This document shows positions 45,389 to 54,921 of a stretch of 64,000 nt of DNA, in pieces. Position numbers and translations under genes: made by a program. The notes under the pieces are model-generated. The model was not told the DNA's origin. It saw only the letters and a list, made by a program, of their open reading frames with translations, and searched no databases. Source of the stretch: Thalassomonas viridans (lineage in GTDB: Bacteria; Pseudomonadota; Gammaproteobacteria; Enterobacterales; Alteromonadaceae); contig NZ_CP059733.1 in assembly GCF_000948985.2 (NCBI RefSeq), positions 744,001 to 808,000 on the forward strand, given 5' to 3'. Every line of letters starts with the position of its first letter. Within the stretch, counting starts at the first letter, position 1.

Positions 45389-46069
45389 ATGAAGCAGAAG
45401 ATACTGATTGTTGAAGATGAAAGTAAACTGGCGAGGTTAATGTCGGACTACCTTGAACAGGCTGATTTTGAAACCGAGTGGCTCGATAATGGCCTGGAGG
45501 TGGTCGATTGGGTCAGGCGGCATCCTGTAGATTTTATTCTGCTTGATTTAATGTTGCCGGGGAAAGACGGTATTGAGATATGCAAGGAGATCCGGCAATT
45601 CTCCCAGGTGCCTATTATTATGGTGACGGCGCGGATAGAGGAAGTCGACCGTTTGCTGGGGCTGGAATTAGGGGCCGATGATTATGTCTGTAAACCTTAT
45701 AGCCCGAGGGAGGTGCTGGCAAGGATCAAGGCGGTTGGCAGGCGTTGTTCCGGCAATCACAGGGTTATCCGGGATCCTGCCATCGCGCTTTACGATGAAG
45801 GCTATGGCGTGGCGGTTAAGGGAGAAAAAGTTAACCTGACCCAGGTGGAATTCCAGCTGTTTAAAATCATGCTGGCGCAGCCGGACAAGGTGTTTACCCG
45901 GGAGCAGTTGATGACGCAGGTTTATGATGATCACCGTATTGTCAGTGCGCGCACCATAGACTGCCATATCAAAAAAATACGTAAAAAGCTTGCCGTGGCT
46001 TTGCCCGGAGCTGAAGTGATCCAGGCGGTTTATGGTGTAGGTTATAAGGTGGAAAGCTGCAGGGCTTAG
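45389..46069 (+). CDS. response regulator, BaeR-like
   Basis: 226 residues. Receiver with VEDE, phospho-acceptor in FILLDLMLPG and Lys in VCKPYSP, then a winged helix ending in GVGYKVE. It starts 5 bp after its kinase. It is the third two-component pair in the window. BaeR controls efflux and envelope genes in other bacteria; no such gene is adjacent here. Confidence 0.87.
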   Translation: MKQKILIVEDESKLARLMSDYLEQADFETEWLDNGLEVVDWVRRHPVDFILLDLMLPGKDGIEICKEIRQFSQVPIIMVTARIEEVDRLLGLELGADDYVCKPYSPREVLARIKAVGRRCSGNHRVIRDPAIALYDEGYGVAVKGEKVNLTQVEFQLFKIMLAQPDKVFTREQLMTQVYDDHRIVSARTIDCHIKKIRKKLAVALPGAEVIQAVYGVGYKVESCRA

Positions 46070-46418
46070 CTTTGGTACGGTAAAAGCTTTTCCTGGGGAA
46101 TGTCGTTGCAGGCAGGTATTGTCCGGGGCATTTTTTCTTGTGTTATCCGCCTGCTTATCGCTAAAAAAATCCGGGAAACCTCAAAAAATGTAGCAAGTGG
46201 TTACTTCCCGTATAATCCCTATCAGGCAAGAGCTTGTTATTACTCAATTACTGCTATACTTGACTAAACAGGTCGGATATTTTTGCTGTGCCAAATGGGG
46301 TGAATACAAGAAAGAATACTTGTTAATTTTACCTGGCACTAACTGCCTTATCCGAATCCGTAGGGGATCATTATCGGAGAAATCGTGTAATGATCGGGCT
46401 CTATTATAGGAGTTAAAT
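46070..46418. other. intergenic region
   Basis: About 350 bp. A 70-codon frame (46197) is not supported. An 8-bp inverted repeat GATCATTA/TAATGATC (46366-46395) lies about 24 bp before the next start codon and could be an operator. Confidence 0.45.
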
Positions 46419-46976
46419 ATGTTAAGACATTATTATATCACTGATGATCTTGATGATTTGGAGTTAGTTGAACAAGAACTGGAAGCAGAAGGCATCACAG
46501 AACCTCAGATTCATATTTTAAGCGAGAATGATACGGAAGTTGAAACCCATCATTTGCATGAAGTGGAATCCGTTTTAAAACAAGATGTCGTCCATTCAAC
46601 CGAAGTGGGAGCTATAGTTGGCGTGGTGGGCGCAGCCTTGACCTTGCTGGTTTCTTACCTGATGGGATGGACAGAAAGTTCGGCTGGTTGGTTACCTGTG
46701 ATATTTCTGGCAATCATAGTGTTGGGTTTTTGTACCTGGGAAGGGGGTTTTATCGGTATCCAGAAACCTAATGTGAATTTTGAACGTTTTCAGGAGCTGC
46801 TGCATAAAGGCAAGCATGTGTTGTTTGTTGATGTGGATCCGGATCAGGAGCAGGTGTTCAGTAAGGTGATTAATGCCCATCCTGCGCTGGAAGCCGCCGG
46901 TACCGGGGATGCTACCCCCAGATGGGTAGTGCGCGGGCAGGATAAGTTCCGCAGCTTTATGAAGAGCATGCCTTAA
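46419..46976 (+). CDS. hypothetical membrane protein
   Basis: 185 residues with a TAGGAGT RBS. An acidic N-terminal half (ELVEQELEAEGITEPQIHIL) resembles the regulatory domain of stress-linked membrane proteins. It is followed by two membrane helices (GAIVGVVGAALTLLVSYL and IFLAIIVLGFCTW) and a C-terminal VFVDVDPDQEQ-like domain. Some relatives carry the label NAD/FAD-utilizing enzyme, without support here. A strong terminator follows. Confidence 0.65.
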   Translation: MLRHYYITDDLDDLELVEQELEAEGITEPQIHILSENDTEVETHHLHEVESVLKQDVVHSTEVGAIVGVVGAALTLLVSYLMGWTESSAGWLPVIFLAIIVLGFCTWEGGFIGIQKPNVNFERFQELLHKGKHVLFVDVDPDQEQVFSKVINAHPALEAAGTGDATPRWVVRGQDKFRSFMKSMP

Positions 46977-46999
46977 TTCTGGTGGTTTCGGCAATAAAA

Positions 47000-47032
47000 G
47001 GCGGTATGAAAGTCTTCATACCGCCATCTTTT
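47000..47032 (+). terminator. intrinsic terminator
   Basis: An 11-bp perfect stem GGCGGTATGAA/TTCATACCGCC with an AGTC loop, followed by ATCTTTT. Confidence 0.8.
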
Positions 47033-47331
47033 CCATTTTCTATCCATTTTTATCCCTTCAATTAATACTTTGTTTTACTGGTTGATTCTGGAACATTCAT
47101 TATTTTGGACTATGTTAATAGTAGTCAGATAAAAATAAATATCGGATAAACAAGCAGTCAACTTAACTCAATAAATATCAGCTGTTTACATCACGTTTTG
47201 TTGGTTTCTCCTACTGACGGTCTGAATAGTTTCTTCACCGTATTTGCTTAGCTATGGTGAAGAGCAAATGACCGGCAGAAACAAGATTTTTTATCTCTGT
47301 TTAGCTCGAAGGCTTTTGGGGAGCAGAATAT
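47033..47331. other. upstream region of the oxidase operon
   Basis: About 300 AT-rich bases. It should hold the coxB promoter. I see no clear FNR, ArcA or other operator. The GGGGAG RBS before 47332 is strong. Confidence 0.45.
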
Positions 47332-48750
47332 ATGCTGGTAGCAATTGTCATTTTAATCCTAGTGGTCGGTTCGCTGGTGTTTCATTTTGCCAGTCCCTGG
47401 TGGTTTACGCCGCTGGCGTCCAACTGGAGCGCAATAGATGACACTATCAATATTACCTTCTGGGTGACCGGCATTGTTTTTGTGCTGGTTAATTGCTTTC
47501 TCGCCTATGCCGTATTCCGTTACCGCTTCAATAAAAATAAACGCGCCGATTATGAGCCGGAAAATAAAAAACTGGAAAGTTGGCTGACCCTGATCACCAC
47601 CGCAGGGGTGGCGGCTATGCTGGCGCCGGGATTATTTGTCTGGGGGCAATTTGTCAATGTGCCGGAAGATGCCGATGTCTTTGAAGCGGTTGGCCAGCAA
47701 TGGCACTGGAGTTACCGCTTACCCGGGGAAGACGGGGTGCTGGGGCAGACGGCGGTGGAGCTTATCAGCGAAAAAAATCCTTTCGGCATCAATCCCGAAG
47801 ACGCCAACGGCCTGGACGATGTTTTAATTTTCAGCAATGAAATGCATGTGCCGATAGACCAGCCGGTAAAGGTGGTGATGCGTTCAAAAGATGTGCTGCA
47901 CAATTTTGCCGTGCCCCAGTTCAGGGTCAAGATGGATCTGGTGCCGGGGCTGGCCAGTTACCTGTGGTTTACGCCAACCCGCTTGGGCAGGTATGAAATT
48001 CTCTGTGAAGAGCTTTGCGGTATGGCCCACTATACCATGCGCGGCCATATAGTGGTGGAGAGCCGGGAAAATTATGATCTCTGGTTGAGCAGGCAGACGA
48101 CCTTTGCCCAGACCTTAAAAGCGCCCGAGTATGATCTGGTTAAGGGCAAGGCGCTTTTCGCCAGCTGTTCCGCCTGTCACGGCGGGGCGGGGGAGGGCAA
48201 TGAGGTGATGAATACCCCGTCCCTGGCGGGTCAGTCATCCTGGTATATGAAACGCCAGCTGAAATATTATCAGCAGGGGGTCAGGGGCAGCCATAAAGAC
48301 GATCAATACGGTCAGCAGATGGCGGCGATGGCCGCGACCCTGTCCGACGATAAGGCGATTGATGATGTACTGGCCTATATTGCCACTTTGCCCGGCAAGG
48401 CAGAACCTGCAGCTCCCGCTCCCGGAGATTCCGTGAAAGGCAAGCATCTGTTCCGTAACTGCGCATACTGCCATGGTAATAATGCCGAAGGAAAGTTTGC
48501 CCTTAATGCCCCTAAGTTGACAACCCTGCAGCCCTGGTACCTGAAAAGACAGATCACTAATTACCAGCAAAGCATCAGGGGAGCCCACCCCGAAGATCTG
48601 TACGGCAACCAGATGATTCTTATGTCCAGGTTACTGCAAAGCGAACAGGCGGTGGATGATGTGGTGGCTTATATTCGTTCGCTTGCGCCTGATGGCGGGA
48701 CATTAACATCGAAAGCCGTGTTGCCTGGTCCGGTATCCGAAGGGGAGTAG
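47332..48750 (+). CDS. coxB: cytochrome c oxidase subunit II with two C-terminal cytochrome c domains (caa3 type)
   Basis: 472 residues. Two membrane helices, then a cupredoxin domain with CuA ligands His190, Cys225, Cys229, His233 and Met236 (CEELCGMAHYTM). Two tandem cytochrome c domains follow, with heme sites CSACH (279-283) and CAYCH (377-381). A Pro/Ala linker separates them. The fused diheme tail could pass electrons straight from cytochrome c or a quinol-linked donor. No cleavable signal peptide is obvious. First gene of the oxidase operon. Confidence 0.93.
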   Translation: MLVAIVILILVVGSLVFHFASPWWFTPLASNWSAIDDTINITFWVTGIVFVLVNCFLAYAVFRYRFNKNKRADYEPENKKLESWLTLITTAGVAAMLAPGLFVWGQFVNVPEDADVFEAVGQQWHWSYRLPGEDGVLGQTAVELISEKNPFGINPEDANGLDDVLIFSNEMHVPIDQPVKVVMRSKDVLHNFAVPQFRVKMDLVPGLASYLWFTPTRLGRYEILCEELCGMAHYTMRGHIVVESRENYDLWLSRQTTFAQTLKAPEYDLVKGKALFASCSACHGGAGEGNEVMNTPSLAGQSSWYMKRQLKYYQQGVRGSHKDDQYGQQMAAMAATLSDDKAIDDVLAYIATLPGKAEPAAPAPGDSVKGKHLFRNCAYCHGNNAEGKFALNAPKLTTLQPWYLKRQITNYQQSIRGAHPEDLYGNQMILMSRLLQSEQAVDDVVAYIRSLAPDGGTLTSKAVLPGPVSEGE

Positions 48751-48863
48751 GGACTTGCTGACATACAGCCGGCTAATTGAACTTGCAGGGCCAGATGATG
48801 ACTAGCCAATTAAGCGATGACCAGATTGTTCGCACAATAATAATGATATTGAAGGTGAGATAA

Positions 48864-50669
48864 ATGACTTCTTATACCGCTATTGCCGATCAAGTTGATG
48901 ACTCCCCCCATCCCGGGAGTTTTTTTACCAAGTATATCTGGAGCCAGGATCATAAAGTGATCGCGATACAGTATTCTATCACCGCTATCGGTGTTGGTCT
49001 GGTGGCCTTGGTGCTGTCGGGGCTGATGCGTTTGCAGTTGGGCTTCCCCGATACCTTTTCCTTTATTGATCCCGCCGCCTATCTGCAATTTGTGACCATG
49101 CACGGCATGATCATGGTGATTTACCTGCTCACGGCCCTGTTACTGGGGGGATTTGGCAACTACCTGATCCCGCTGATGATAGGGGCCAGGGATATGGTAT
49201 TCCCCTTCCTGAATATGCTCAGCTACTGGACCTATTTGCTGGCGGTGATCGTGCTTCTGGCCAGCTTTTTTGTGACCGGCGGTCCCACGGGGGCCGGCTG
49301 GACCTTATATCCGCCGCAGACGATTTTGCCCGGCACCCCGGGGAACGACGGCGGCATTATTTTAATGCTGGCTTCGTTGGCGATCTTTATTATCGCCTTT
49401 ACCATGGGGGGCTTAAATTACGTTACCACCATATTGCAGGCCAGGGCCAAGGGCATGACCCTGATGCGCATGCCGCTGACCATCTGGGGCATTTTTATCG
49501 CCACCATTTTGGGCTTGCTGGCCTTCCCCGCTTTGCTGGTCAGCGCCATTATGATGATGTTCGACAAGCTTGTCGGCACCAGTTTCTTTATGCCGGCGTT
49601 GTTATCCCTGGGGGAAACCCTGGATTATACCGGCGGCAGTCCGGTGCTGTTCCAGCACCTGTTCTGGTTTTTCGGCCACCCTGAGGTTTATATTGTTGCC
49701 CTGCCGGCTTTTGGTATGGTGTCCGATGTGCTGGCGACCCATGCCCGGAAGAATATTTTCGGCTACCGCATGATGGTGTGGGCGATAGTGGCCATCGGCG
49801 GCTTAAGTTTTATCGTCTGGGCCCACCATATGTATGTCAGCGGTATGAATCCCTATTTCGGCTTTTTCTTTGCCACCACTACCCTGATCATTGCCGTGCC
49901 GACGGCGCTGAAGGTGTATAACTGGGTGCTGACCTTGTGGCGGGGCAATATCCATATGACGGTGCCTATGATGTTCGCCATAGGCTTTATTTTTACCTTT
50001 ACCCATGGCGGCCTTACCGGGCTCTTTTTAGGCAATGTCGTGGTGGATCTGCCGCTGTCGGATACCTATTTCGTGGTGGCGCATTTTCATATGGTGATGG
50101 GGGTATCCCCAATTATGGTGCTGTTTGCTGCCATCTATCACTGGTTTCCCAAGATCACCGGGCGCTTTTTACATAACGGCTTAGGCAAGGCGCATTTCTG
50201 GCTGACCTTCCTCGGCACCTACGCCATTTACCTGCCGATGCACTACCTGGGTTTCCTCGGCGTGCCCAGGCGTTATTTTGCTATGGGACCGACGGAGTTT
50301 ATTCCCGACTCGGCGCAGACGCTTAATGCCAATATTACCATTTCGGCGATTATTGTCGGCGTGGTGCAGCTGATCTTTATCTTTAACGTGATCTGGAGCA
50401 TTTTCAAGGGTAAAAAGGCCGGTGATAACCCCTGGGGAGCCACCACTTTGGAATGGCAAACCCAGACCACGCCTCCCGGGCATGGCAACTGGGGAGAAAA
50501 AATACCTGTGGTCTACCGCTGGGCTTACGACTATAGCGTGCCGGGAGTAAAAGCGGATTTTATTCCGCAAAACATGCCGGACAATGAAGTGGAAAAACAG
50601 GACCCGGACAGGCCCCTGGGGGATAATGTAGTGCCCCTGAAAGAAAAATCGCCACGGGAGGATAAGTGA
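48864..50669 (+). CDS. coxA: cytochrome c oxidase subunit I
   Basis: 601 residues, twelve membrane helices, heme-copper catalytic subunit. The heme and CuB histidines are in TMHGMIMV, FFGHPEVYI, HHMYVSG and VVAHFHMVMG. The HPEVY glutamate marks an A1-type D-channel enzyme. RBS AAGGTGAG. Its last bases overlap the next gene by one (TGATG). The charged tail (KEKSPREDK) is cytoplasmic. Confidence 0.95.
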   Translation: MTSYTAIADQVDDSPHPGSFFTKYIWSQDHKVIAIQYSITAIGVGLVALVLSGLMRLQLGFPDTFSFIDPAAYLQFVTMHGMIMVIYLLTALLLGGFGNYLIPLMIGARDMVFPFLNMLSYWTYLLAVIVLLASFFVTGGPTGAGWTLYPPQTILPGTPGNDGGIILMLASLAIFIIAFTMGGLNYVTTILQARAKGMTLMRMPLTIWGIFIATILGLLAFPALLVSAIMMMFDKLVGTSFFMPALLSLGETLDYTGGSPVLFQHLFWFFGHPEVYIVALPAFGMVSDVLATHARKNIFGYRMMVWAIVAIGGLSFIVWAHHMYVSGMNPYFGFFFATTTLIIAVPTALKVYNWVLTLWRGNIHMTVPMMFAIGFIFTFTHGGLTGLFLGNVVVDLPLSDTYFVVAHFHMVMGVSPIMVLFAAIYHWFPKITGRFLHNGLGKAHFWLTFLGTYAIYLPMHYLGFLGVPRRYFAMGPTEFIPDSAQTLNANITISAIIVGVVQLIFIFNVIWSIFKGKKAGDNPWGATTLEWQTQTTPPGHGNWGEKIPVVYRWAYDYSVPGVKADFIPQNMPDNEVEKQDPDRPLGDNVVPLKEKSPREDK

Positions 50670-51400
50670 TGAGTATTATTTCTAAACTCACCGAAAAGCC
50701 CTGGCTGGCGGCGGATGAAGCCAACCTGGCCGCGAACGGCGCGGTGGCTTATAAGCCGTCGGGATTCCCGGCAAAAACCGCTTTGAAGTTTTTTATCGCC
50801 GTAGTGTCTGTGCTGTTTTTTCTGTTTACCATTACCTATTTATCCCGCTCCCAGTATCCGGATTTCCAGGCCCTGGCAGGGGAGCCCTGGTTGCCCCTGA
50901 CCAATTCCGTGCACTTGTGGGTTAACAGCGGCTTTTTGCTACTGGCGAGTATTTTCCTGCAGCTGTCCGCCAAAGGGGCAAACCGCCAGGCAACTGATGG
51001 GGAAAGCTCGCAAGCGGGCCAAGTGGATGGGGGGGAAATTAACAGCCTGCTGGTTTACCTGGTGCTGGCGGTGATTTTTTCTATCGCTTTTGTTTTCGGC
51101 CAGTATTTAGTGTGGCAGCAGCTGGCCCGGCAGGGCTTTTTAGTCTCCAGCAACCCCGCCAACAGCTATTTTTATATGTTAACCGCGGTGCACGGCATTC
51201 ACTTGCTGGGCGGCTTACTGGCACTGGTGCGGGTATTGGTGCATTTTTACCGTAAAAGCGAGCTGGCGTTGCTCAGGCGCAGCCTGGGGCTGTGTGCTTT
51301 TTATTGGCACTACTTGTTCCTGTTGTGGATGTTTTTGTTTGCCCTGTTAACGGCGAGTCCGGATACCTATAACGCGATCGCTGCTTTTTGCGGCTTTTAG
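50669..51400 (+). CDS. cytochrome c oxidase subunit III-like protein (first copy)
   Basis: 243 residues from ATG 50669. Five or more membrane helices, ending in the subunit III-type LCAFYWHYLFLLWMFLFALL. It is followed 10 bp on by a second subunit III family gene. Having two such genes is unusual. The N-terminal part is more divergent. Predicted inner membrane. Confidence 0.82.
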   Translation: MSIISKLTEKPWLAADEANLAANGAVAYKPSGFPAKTALKFFIAVVSVLFFLFTITYLSRSQYPDFQALAGEPWLPLTNSVHLWVNSGFLLLASIFLQLSAKGANRQATDGESSQAGQVDGGEINSLLVYLVLAVIFSIAFVFGQYLVWQQLARQGFLVSSNPANSYFYMLTAVHGIHLLGGLLALVRVLVHFYRKSELALLRRSLGLCAFYWHYLFLLWMFLFALLTASPDTYNAIAAFCGF

Positions 51401-51410
51401 GAGCTGGAGA

Positions 51411-52097
51411 ATGATGAAAGAGAATATACAGGCATCAGAAGATAAAAATGAGGACAACTGGCAGGGAGTAGTCAGGGACTGGTCGGCGGATAAGCAGACC
51501 TTCGATATGCCCTGGGGCAAGTTGATGATGTGGATCTTCCTGCTCAGCGACACTTTCATCTTCAGCATCTTTCTTACCGGCTATATGAATGTGCGCATGT
51601 CCGCCATGGACAGCTGGCCCAACGCCAGCGAAGTGTTCGCCCTGACGATTGCCGGGCACCATATCCCTTTGGTGCTGATCGCCATTATGACCTTCGTGCT
51701 GATCACCAGCAGCGGCACTATGGCGATGGCGGTAAACTACGCCTACCGGGGAGATAAGAAAAGAACCGTTTATTTTATGGCGGCCACCGCCCTGTTGGGG
51801 GCATTGTTTGTCGGCATGCAGGCTTTTGAATGGACTAAGCTTATTGTCGATGAAGGCATCAGGCCCTGGGGCAATCCCATGGGGGCGGCGCAGTTTGGTG
51901 CGGCCTTTTTTATGATCACCGGGTTTCACGGCATGCATGTCAGCGCCGGGGTGATCTACCTGGCGGTGGTCGCCAGGAAGGTGGCCAGGGGAGATTACGA
52001 AAACAAGGGGTACCATATCGTCGAAATTACCGGCTTGTACTGGCACTTCGTGGATCTGGTGTGGGTGTTTATTTTTGCCTTTTTCTATTTATGGTGA
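51411..52097 (+). CDS. cytochrome c oxidase subunit III
   Basis: 228 residues. Canonical features: LMMWIFLLSDTFIFSIFL near the start, AFEWTKLI, GFHGMHVSAG and the end GLYWHFVDLVWVFIFAFFYLW. Seven helices. It is encoded after the other subunit III-like gene and before subunit IV. Confidence 0.92.
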   Translation: MMKENIQASEDKNEDNWQGVVRDWSADKQTFDMPWGKLMMWIFLLSDTFIFSIFLTGYMNVRMSAMDSWPNASEVFALTIAGHHIPLVLIAIMTFVLITSSGTMAMAVNYAYRGDKKRTVYFMAATALLGALFVGMQAFEWTKLIVDEGIRPWGNPMGAAQFGAAFFMITGFHGMHVSAGVIYLAVVARKVARGDYENKGYHIVEITGLYWHFVDLVWVFIFAFFYLW

Positions 52098-52105
52098 GGT
52101 GAAGC

Positions 52106-52450
52106 ATGAATGAGTCGCATGTACAGGCGCAGGCACAGCAGGGGGGACAGCAACACCCCATCAGTTTATACCTTAAGGTTTGGCTGCTGCTTTTTGTTCT
52201 CAGTACCCTGTCGTATATGGTGGATTATTTTCAGTTGCAGGGTATGCTCAGGTGGTCGCTGATTTTGATTTTTATGTTCCTCAAGGCAGGGTTTATCCTG
52301 GCGATCTTTATGCATGTGAGCTGGGAGCGCATTGCCCTGAAGCTGGTGTTGTTTTTGCCGCCTCTGGCGATCCTGCTGTTGATTGTTTTGATGGCCATAG
52401 AAGGGGACTATACCTTTGTTAACCGGTTGCTTTCTTTTCTCTCTTCATAA
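52106..52450 (+). CDS. cytochrome c oxidase subunit IV (CtaF-type)
   Basis: 114 residues with three membrane helices and the family KVWLLLFVLSTLSYMVDYFQ and FKAGFILAIFMHVSWE-like pattern. A small helper subunit for caa3 oxidases. The frame begins 9 bp after subunit III. Confidence 0.8.
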   Translation: MNESHVQAQAQQGGQQHPISLYLKVWLLLFVLSTLSYMVDYFQLQGMLRWSLILIFMFLKAGFILAIFMHVSWERIALKLVLFLPPLAILLLIVLMAIEGDYTFVNRLLSFLSS

Positions 52451-52461
52451 GGGGAATGGTG

Positions 52462-53217
52462 ATGCGGCGTTCGAAACTGGGTATTAACTGGAGTGTCAGA
52501 TCTAAGCTGAACATGAGTTTAGCCATCATCGGCGGCTTTTTGCTGGCCCTGATCTGGCTGCTGCTTTATTTGCCGGAAGCTATTTCTTCCCTTAGCTATT
52601 CGCTGTTAAATTACACCAAGTCTGCGGATGCCGGCCCTATTGGGGCGCCGTTAACCAAAGTGCGCCTCAGTAAAGGCACGAAATTAACCCCGGGTATTGA
52701 GATGGGGTCATTTCAGCTCAGGGATCATAATAACAATGTCTTTAATAATCAGGCGCTAAAGGGAAGATGGCATTTGATTTCTTATGGTTATACCTCCTGC
52801 CCGGATATTTGTCCCAATACCTTGCTGTTGCTGAACCAGCTGGAAAATAAGCTTAAAGCCGGTAACCGTTTTGCCGACCTGCACTTTTTGTTTTACAGCA
52901 TAGACCCGGGACGCGACAGTGCTGAGAAACTGGCGTTATATGTAACTTATTTCAGCGAAAACCTGACCGGTATCAGGGCCGATGAAACGACAGGCTCGCG
53001 GGCTTTTGAACAGGATCTGGGGATCAAGGCCGTGGTTAACAGCAAGGGAGAAAACGGCGATTATCAGGTTAGCCATGGCGTGGCCTTATATCTTATCAAT
53101 CCCGACGGGCAGTTGCAGGCGGTCTTTCAGCCGCTGAGGGATCCTTTTGGCAACCGGGCATTTGACCTTGGGCACCTGTATCGCGATTATCTCTGGATCC
53201 GTGACAACCTAGGCTAA
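52462..53217 (+). CDS. SCO family copper chaperone (CuA assembly)
   Basis: 251 residues. A membrane anchor near the start and a thioredoxin-like domain with the copper motif SCPDIC (CxxxC), plus a conserved SHGVALYLINPDG histidine. Helps load CuA on subunit II. ATG 52462 has an ideal RBS (AAGGGG, 7 bases); ATG 52456 overlaps it. It ends the oxidase run. Confidence 0.9.
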   Translation: MRRSKLGINWSVRSKLNMSLAIIGGFLLALIWLLLYLPEAISSLSYSLLNYTKSADAGPIGAPLTKVRLSKGTKLTPGIEMGSFQLRDHNNNVFNNQALKGRWHLISYGYTSCPDICPNTLLLLNQLENKLKAGNRFADLHFLFYSIDPGRDSAEKLALYVTYFSENLTGIRADETTGSRAFEQDLGIKAVVNSKGENGDYQVSHGVALYLINPDGQLQAVFQPLRDPFGNRAFDLGHLYRDYLWIRDNLG

Positions 53218-53296
53218 TATTCTTTTACAAAGCGGGTCATTTAAAATAATGCTTTTATGATATGCTTATCGCCTTTTTTCGTTTTGGGGCATTGAG

Positions 53297-53764
53297 ATGG
53301 CAGAGCCTGAGTTAAGCCGCTGGCAGTTATTAAAGGATATAAGCATTTTTCAGGTGAAACTGGCGTTAGATGCCACACGGGATCTTTTGCTGAGTCCGGT
53401 TTCTATTACCAGCGCCGTGATTGACCTGATCAAAGGCAGCCAGTATTCCCAGAGTTATTTTTATAAAGTTATGAAACTGGGGCGAAAAACTGACCATTGG
53501 ATAAACCTGTTCGGTGCCGGCGGGCACAGGGACGAACCCGCAGTACAGCAAGCGGCACAGGAGGATGTCGAACCCGGTTTACAGCAATCAGCTGAACCGG
53601 GAGCCAACCTGGACGAACTCTTTTCCCGGGTGGAAACCTTGCTTAAAGAGCAGCATGATAAAGGAGGATTGACGGCTACGGCGAAAGCCTCGATTGACCG
53701 TTACCTGGATAAGATTGTTTCCAGCCAGGAGCAAAAGCTGACATCTGAGCTTGAGAATAAATGA
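53297..53764 (+). CDS. hypothetical protein
   Basis: 155 residues. A helical N-terminal half (LLKDISIFQVKLALDATRDLLLSPVSI), a Gln/Glu/Pro-rich linker and a helical charged C-terminal part. No membrane helix. No family I recognise; it may be a small cytoplasmic adaptor. The gap from the oxidase operon is 79 bp, so it may be a separate unit. Confidence 0.6.
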   Translation: MAEPELSRWQLLKDISIFQVKLALDATRDLLLSPVSITSAVIDLIKGSQYSQSYFYKVMKLGRKTDHWINLFGAGGHRDEPAVQQAAQEDVEPGLQQSAEPGANLDELFSRVETLLKEQHDKGGLTATAKASIDRYLDKIVSSQEQKLTSELENK

Positions 53765-54035
53765 CAATATTATGACGTTCATTATGCCGGCGGGTTAATT
53801 TAAAGCCTGCCCGGTCATTTCCCGGTGACGGTTACTTGTTTGCCATCGGTTGTCTTTTCACCTGTTTTCTTACGTCAACCTTAATCCCTGCCTTGCCTTA
53901 AAGGTTTTTTCGTTTTTATCTTTCGATAACACAACAAACTGGTGCGGCTTTTGCTGTAAGCATATAGCGTAAAAACATCGCCTTGTTGTACATCTTGTTT
54001 TTTCTCAACTGAGAATAGATTGAAAGGAATATGAT

Positions 54036-54758
54036 ATGAAATTGAAGTTTTTAACTCCTGTTGTTGCAGGTATAGCGTTAACGGTCAGCAGCCTGGTTAA
54101 TGTCGCCAATGCCGGTTTTCTTGATTCCGACAGCCATTTATTAGATGAGTCCGGGGCTAACCTGCTGGCAAGCTGGATCGGAACAGATCAGGACTGGACC
54201 AGTATCTGGTACGGAGAAGCCGGCGCCACCAGCAACAGCTGGCATAAGGCCGTCGACGGTCAGGGGCCTACGGTTTCTATCTACAATATCACCTATAACA
54301 ATGTCGATTATCTTATCGGCGGTTATACCGATCTTGACTGGAATAAAAGCGGCACTTATGCCAGCGACACCGATGGCTCGGTAGACAGCTTTATTTTTAA
54401 CCTGACTTCCGAGGTTATGCACGATACCAGTGCCAATCATTTTGATAATGACAGCGCCAATATCATTTTTAATTATCAGGATTACTTTGCCACCTTTGGC
54501 GGCGGCCATGATATTTTTGGCGGCAGCTTTACTTTGGGGGGCACCGGTTACAGCAACGCTTTTGGTACTTATAACGGCAAGTTGCCGAATTCAAAAGGTA
54601 ATATAGTGACAGGCAGCGACGAAAGGGTGAACTTTACCGTTAATGCTTTGGAAACTTTTAGCGTAACAGCTGCACAAACCCCTTCTGTGCCTGAGCCTTC
54701 GACCCTGGTTATGTTTGCTCTGGGCATCCTGGGGCTTGGCATGCGCCGGATGAAATAG
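54036..54758 (+). CDS. PEP-CTERM sorting domain-containing secreted protein (second)
   Basis: 240 residues with a signal peptide (ending NVANAG). The C-terminal sorting signal is VPEPST, a hydrophobic LVMFALGILGLG, and MRRMK. The middle has aromatic-rich repeats (LDWNKSG, ITYNNVDY) and looks like an extracellular structural domain. RBS AAAGGA. It is followed by a hairpin terminator. The two PEP-CTERM proteins share only the sorting signal. Confidence 0.88.
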   Translation: MKLKFLTPVVAGIALTVSSLVNVANAGFLDSDSHLLDESGANLLASWIGTDQDWTSIWYGEAGATSNSWHKAVDGQGPTVSIYNITYNNVDYLIGGYTDLDWNKSGTYASDTDGSVDSFIFNLTSEVMHDTSANHFDNDSANIIFNYQDYFATFGGGHDIFGGSFTLGGTGYSNAFGTYNGKLPNSKGNIVTGSDERVNFTVNALETFSVTAAQTPSVPEPSTLVMFALGILGLGMRRMK

Positions 54759-54773
54759 TCTCCCCGGCTGACT

Positions 54774-54802
54774 GGAAGCACTATCCTGTGCTTCCGGTTT
54801 TG
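54774..54802 (+). terminator. intrinsic terminator after the PEP-CTERM gene
   Basis: An 8-bp perfect stem GGAAGCAC/GTGCTTCC followed by GGTTTTG. Confidence 0.7.
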
Positions 54803-54921
54803 CTTTGATATCTGCATTAATATGTCCGCCGTTAACGGATTTAACGGCAATCGTGTCACAAAGATTGCGTTGCCCGTTATTTCCGCTACACTAGCGCCAT
54901 TCTTTCTTGATGATTGTTGTT

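Noticed and set aside
46197..46409. 70-codon plus-strand frame before the membrane protein gene
   Set aside because: No RBS; overlaps the likely promoter and the inverted repeat at 46366.
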